DNA of 8,539 nucleotides from Desulfocapsa sp. (GTDB lineage: Bacteria > Desulfobacterota > Desulfobulbia > Desulfobulbales > Desulfocapsaceae). This document shows positions 5,482 through 8,539 of the stretch, one piece after another. Location of the stretch: NCBI GenBank assembly GCA_029934815.1, contig JAOZLM010000090.1:1-8539 (forward strand). The letters run 5' to 3'. Position 1 is the stretch's first letter; every line of letters begins with the position of its first letter. The position numbers were made by a program, and so were the translations under genes. The notes below the pieces were generated by a model. The model ran no database searches. It was not told the origin of the DNA and saw nothing but the letters and a program-made list of their open reading frames with translations.

Positions 5482-6336
5482 TTACTGTTTTTTGCGGTTC
5501 ATGACAAAGCTGATCATGGCAGCAAAAGAAATAAACGTAACAATCATAAATGATACTGCATTGAGCACCGGAGTGGAGCTGAACTTAATCCGGGAGTAGA
5601 GGTCAACTGGTAATGTCGGATCTGAACCAACAAGAAAAATGGTAGTATTAAAGTTTGAGAAACTAATCAGAAATGCCACCACAAAAGCACCGATAATCGC
5701 AGGGCGCAGAAATGGAATCGTGATTAGCCAGATCACCTCAAGATGATTAGCTCTAAGACTAAGCGCCGCTTCTTCAAGTACTCTGTCAAATTTTTTCAGA
5801 CGAGCACCAACTAATAGCATCACGTAAGTGGCACCAAATGAAAATTGTCCAATAACAACCAGCCAGAAACTAGGACCCAGAAATTCAAATTCAAGACCAA
5901 AGGTTTCTTCCATATACATTCCGGCATATGTAGAGCTGAGCAAGATTGATATACCCAGAACTACGCCTGGAATAACCAGTGGGGCGAGTGCCAGAAAGTA
6001 GAGTAAGCCTTTACCTCTAAATTGCTCTTCTTCAAACAAGAGGGCAGCGATCGTACCAACTATTGTGGAAAACAATGCTACAAAAAATCCGGTTTGCAGG
6101 CTTGTCCAGACACTCAACATCAGATCGGTATCTTTAAATAGACCGAGTCGGTCATCGGTATTGGCGAAGAACCAGTCCAGAGAGAATCCATTCCAGGGGA
6201 GGGCAATAAAATTCGAGTCGTTAAATGCCAGTACACAAATTGTGACCAGAGGCATTATCAGGAAAATGTAGAACAGCGCCATATATAGACGAAAACCGGT
6301 AATATACGTTGCTGAGCATGGTAATGTACGTATCAT
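5482..6336 (-). CDS. potC: ABC transporter permease, PotC-type
   Basis: This is one of two inner-membrane permease subunits of a PotABCD-type importer. The 284 residues show about six hydrophobic segments (roughly 14-37, 78-102, 110-134, 154-178, 212-236, 257-278). The cytoplasmic EAA loop that docks on the ATPase is at 189-208, EEAALSLRANHLEVIWLITIP. In that loop the normally invariant Gly is Arg (R195), an unusual change. The start overlaps the end of the preceding permease gene by 4 bases (ATGA), with GAGAGGG about 8 bases upstream, indicating coupled translation. The spermidine/putrescine label comes from family resemblance only; related importers carry other organic cations or phosphonates. 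Confidence 0.87.
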   Translation of the reverse strand: MIRTLPCSATYITGFRLYMALFYIFLIMPLVTICVLAFNDSNFIALPWNGFSLDWFFANTDDRLGLFKDTDLMLSVWTSLQTGFFVALFSTIVGTIAALLFEEEQFRGKGLLYFLALAPLVIPGVVLGISILLSSTYAGMYMEETFGLEFEFLGPSFWLVVIGQFSFGATYVMLLVGARLKKFDRVLEEAALSLRANHLEVIWLITIPFLRPAIIGAFVVAFLISFSNFNTTIFLVGSDPTLPVDLYSRIKFSSTPVLNAVSFMIVTFISFAAMISFVMNRKKQ

Positions 6337-7190
6337 GATCCAACCCTCTCAAGTTTTTGTCCAGTGAGTCTTAGCGCCAGCCAGATAATGGCCGAGGATA
6401 ACATCAGCAGCAGAAATCCAAATGCTGCGCCTTCATTCCAGTTAAAGGTTGCCAGGAACTTGTTGTAGATCTGTTCCGTAAACCAGAGAGAACTTTTGCC
6501 ACCAAGAATATTGGGTGCAACATAATCTCCGATCACCAGCATAAAGACGATAATACCGCCTGATGCAATTCCGGGAGTTGTGTACGGGATAATAATCTGG
6601 CGAAAAATAGTCCATTTTGTAGCGCCTAAATCACTGGCTGCCTCGATAAGGCTGTCATCAAGACTCTCCAGTGCTGACATCATGGGAATAATCATAAACA
6701 ACATCGACATATACAAGAGACCAATGGTCATGCTGAAATTGGTGTAGAGCATCACGATGGGACTATCAATCAGTCCGATTTGCATGAGAAAATTATTAAT
6801 GACTCCATTGTCACTGAGTAAAATCATCCAGCCATAAATAGTAACCAGTTCACCAATCCATATTGGAATGAGAAGCAGGAGCACCATGAAGCTGCTGTAT
6901 TTTTTCGCCACCACCTTGGTTAGGAAAAATGCGACAGGAAAAGTAACAACAAAGGCCAGAAATGTAACACCGATAGAGTAAAGGGCTGTTTGGACAAAGG
7001 TGAGCCAGTAGATCTGGTCTTCAAAGAATGATAGGTAGTTGTTTAATGAAAAGACCATTAACCCATTATCGTTCTCGAATCTGAATGATCTGAAAAACAT
7101 ATCCAGGTGAGGGATAACAATCAATAATATCAACCATAAAAGAACTGGCACCATCAAGAGATAGAATGTACTGCTTCTTTTTTTCTTCAT
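6333..7190 (-). CDS. potB: ABC transporter permease, PotB-type
   Basis: This is the partner inner-membrane permease, 285 residues, with hydrophobic segments at roughly 9-28, 65-90, 100-124, 146-170, 208-230 and 256-275. The EAA loop, IEAASDLGATKWTIFRQIIIP (182-202), is canonical, including the Gly. A periplasmic stretch follows the first helix, as in PotB/PotH-type proteins. The start lies 4 bp after the ATPase stop, with GGAAA in the end of that gene as the likely ribosome site. It is tightly packed with both neighbours, so expression as one operon is close to certain. Confidence 0.88.
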   Translation of the reverse strand: MKKKRSSTFYLLMVPVLLWLILLIVIPHLDMFFRSFRFENDNGLMVFSLNNYLSFFEDQIYWLTFVQTALYSIGVTFLAFVVTFPVAFFLTKVVAKKYSSFMVLLLLIPIWIGELVTIYGWMILLSDNGVINNFLMQIGLIDSPIVMLYTNFSMTIGLLYMSMLFMIIPMMSALESLDDSLIEAASDLGATKWTIFRQIIIPYTTPGIASGGIIVFMLVIGDYVAPNILGGKSSLWFTEQIYNKFLATFNWNEGAAFGFLLLMLSSAIIWLALRLTGQKLERVGS

Positions 7191-7194
7191 AGTT

Positions 7195-8253
7195 CTATTT
7201 CCGGTAACATTTTATATCATCACGATGAATACCCACTTTTAAATCATCGCCTTCTTTTAACGCTTCAAACTCAGCATTTTGAGGGAGTGAGATAAGTAAA
7301 TGGTCATTGCTTTGTTTTATAATTGCAGAAAGTTTTGTGTTAGATCCATCAAATAAAATTGCTTTGATCCGCATGTCTATTAACTGAATATCCTCAAGCC
7401 CCTCTGATGGATTCATGATAAAGGCTTCAGGCCGCATGTAGAGTTTTGTGGGCTGGAAATCAAGACCCTTTTTGGTTAAATTGCAGCCGTTCTTTGTTGT
7501 GAGTTGGCCATTCGAGTATCCTGAAACGTCCAATTCGTTATTCTCTCCGACAAAGCCGGCAACAAAAGATGTGGCAGGATGTTTATACAGGTTTTTAGGA
7601 GTATCAAGCTGTTCAAAACGACCTTCATTCATTACGGCAACCTTATCACTCATGACGAGTGCTTCCGACTGGTCATGGGTAATGTAAATAAATGTTGTTC
7701 CGATTTCTTTTTGAAGAACCTTAAGCTCAATCTTCATATGCTCCCGAAGCTTTCTGTCGAGTGCTCCGAGTGGTTCATCAAGAAGGAGAATGGATGGCCG
7801 TAATACCAGCGATCTGGCAATTGCAACTCGTTGTCGCTGACCACCTGAAAGATCGTTCACATTTTTTTTCTCAAACCCAACCAACCCAACACGTTCGAGC
7901 ATTTCTGTTACCCGGGTGCTAACTTCGGCTTTAGGTAGCTTTTGTCGCTGTAGTCCAAAAGATACATTTCTCTCAACATTCATCATGGGGAAAAGTGCAA
8001 GGTTTTGGAAAACAATATTAACAGCACGTTTTTCAGGAGGAATCCCTTGCATGGATTCACCTCGAATAAGAAGTTTCCCTTCTGTCTCAATTTCAAAACC
8101 TGCAATCATCCGCAGGAGTGTTGTTTTTCCACAGCCTGATCCGCCTAAAATGGAGAAAAACCCTCCATCTTCAACATTAAAGCTCACAGAATCAACAGCC
8201 GTGAAATCGCCAAATCGTTTTGTGACATTTTTAATTTCTAGTACGTGATCCAT
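7195..8253 (-). CDS. potA: ABC transporter ATP-binding protein, PotA-type
   Basis: This is the ATPase that powers the PotBC-like permeases. From the preferred start it has 352 residues: Walker A GGSGCGKTT (37-45), Q-loop Q83 (VFQN), signature LSGGQRQ (135-141), Walker B ILLLDEP (155-161), D-loop GALD (163-166) and switch H193 (YITHDQ). A C-terminal TOBE-like regulatory region extends from about 235 to the end, as in PotA/UgpC-type ATPases. An in-frame ATG at 8286 would add 11 residues (MFNYEFFLKVT). I prefer ATG 8253 because AAAGG lies 6 bases upstream and the protein then begins at the usual family position (MDHVLEIKNVTKRFGDF). It is separated from the solute-binding-protein gene by 224 bp holding two palindromes. 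Confidence 0.92.
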   Translation of the reverse strand: MDHVLEIKNVTKRFGDFTAVDSVSFNVEDGGFFSILGGSGCGKTTLLRMIAGFEIETEGKLLIRGESMQGIPPEKRAVNIVFQNLALFPMMNVERNVSFGLQRQKLPKAEVSTRVTEMLERVGLVGFEKKNVNDLSGGQRQRVAIARSLVLRPSILLLDEPLGALDRKLREHMKIELKVLQKEIGTTFIYITHDQSEALVMSDKVAVMNEGRFEQLDTPKNLYKHPATSFVAGFVGENNELDVSGYSNGQLTTKNGCNLTKKGLDFQPTKLYMRPEAFIMNPSEGLEDIQLIDMRIKAILFDGSNTKLSAIIKQSNDHLLISLPQNAEFEALKEGDDLKVGIHRDDIKCYRK

Positions 8254-8314
8254 GGTAACCTTTAAGAAAAATTCGTAATTGAACAAGAACGACTTTATGA
8301 GAAGTCTGGTTTTT

Positions 8315-8377
8315 CGTCATTCACGTGAAGGCGGAAACCTTCTCTATCTACAGATTTTCGTCTACGCGGGAATAACG
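8315..8377. repeat. Degenerate REP-like palindrome
   Basis: Two 26-base arms, 8315-8340 and 8352-8377, are inverted copies matching at about 19 positions around an 11-base loop. The left arm begins CGTCATTCACGTGAAGGCGG and the right ends ACGCGGGAATAACG. This resembles the widespread CGTCATTCCCGCGAA..GCGGGAAT class of dispersed bacterial palindromes. It lies between the binding-protein and ATPase genes and would fold in the operon mRNA. Confidence 0.6.
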
Positions 8378-8398
8378 GAACGGGTTGTTCGGGAAGTA

Positions 8399-8440
8399 CT
8401 TTGAGTCGCCTGAAAAATAAGCTTTTCAGGCGGCTCAAAG
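8399..8440 (-). terminator. Strong inter-cistronic hairpin after the binding-protein gene
   Basis: Arms of 18 bases (8399-8416 and 8423-8440) pair at 17 positions around the loop ATAAGC; CGCCTGAAAA and TTTTCAGGCG form the inner stem. It begins about 37 bp past the stop of the solute-binding-protein gene. No U tract follows on the minus strand, so it is better read as an attenuating or mRNA-protecting stem than a full terminator. Confidence 0.65.
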
Positions 8441-8477
8441 CTTTGCGTACAATGGGAAATACGCCTGCTAACTGAGA

Positions 8478-8539
8478 TTATTTAGCAGCTTTAATTCTAT
8501 CAAGAACCTTTGCTTCAATTGTTTCAAAACCATCTGGTA
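8478..8539 (-). CDS. C-terminal end of the ABC transporter solute-binding protein (partial)
   Basis: Only the last 19 residues and the TAA stop (8478-8480) are inside the window: PDGFETIEAKVLDRIKAAK. The lysine-rich helical ending is like that of PotD/PotF-type periplasmic binding proteins. The position directly upstream of potA, potB and potC on the same strand makes this the natural assignment. Too little is present to judge the ligand site, the signal sequence or the substrate. It is separated from the ATPase gene by two palindromes. Confidence 0.65.
   Translation of the reverse strand, partial: PDGFETIEAKVLDRIKAAK

Noticed and set aside
7448..8248. Plus-strand open frames opposite potA
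   Set aside because: They are antisense to a fully motif-supported ATPase gene.

Overview
The window reads as a chromosomal segment of a Gram-negative bacterium of moderate to low GC. The likeliest home is a sulfate-reducing or related Desulfobacterota lineage. That guess rests on the mix of families and on a dispersed palindromic repeat that resembles repeats I associate with that group; it is an inference and no search was run. There are eight complete protein genes, one partial gene at the right edge, and four repeat elements. I see no rRNA, tRNA, CRISPR array, transposase, riboswitch or phage gene.

Left part (1-1922): a minus-strand pair, cmoA then cmoB. It encodes the two-step route to the 5-carboxymethoxyuridine family of wobble modifications in tRNA. 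CmoA makes carboxy-S-adenosylmethionine and CmoB transfers the carboxymethyl group to 5-hydroxyuridine-34. A truncated copy of the palindromic repeat lies just beyond the cmoB stop.

Middle (1923-3033): two nearly identical copies of the same repeat (158 and 185 bp) lie in opposite orientation around a single plus-strand gene. That gene encodes a small membrane-anchored protein with an extracytoplasmic beta-type domain and a histidine-rich tail. This repeat-bounded gene is the most unusual part of the window. The second repeat copy ends only about 21 bp before the next start codon.

Then (3034-4655): two plus-strand genes, a divergent biotinyl/lipoyl-like domain protein and a biotin-protein-ligase-like enzyme without the BirA DNA-binding domain. 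They plausibly form a substrate and modifier pair.

Right part (4665-8539): a minus-strand operon. In transcription order it holds the tail of a solute-binding protein, an inter-cistronic hairpin and REP-like palindrome, the ATPase PotA, permeases PotB and PotC, and a GpdQ-like metallophosphoesterase. It looks like a PotABCD-type importer (polyamine family, substrate unproven) co-transcribed with a cyclic-nucleotide or glycerophosphodiester phosphodiesterase. The operon and the biotin pair converge with only 9 bp between stop codons.
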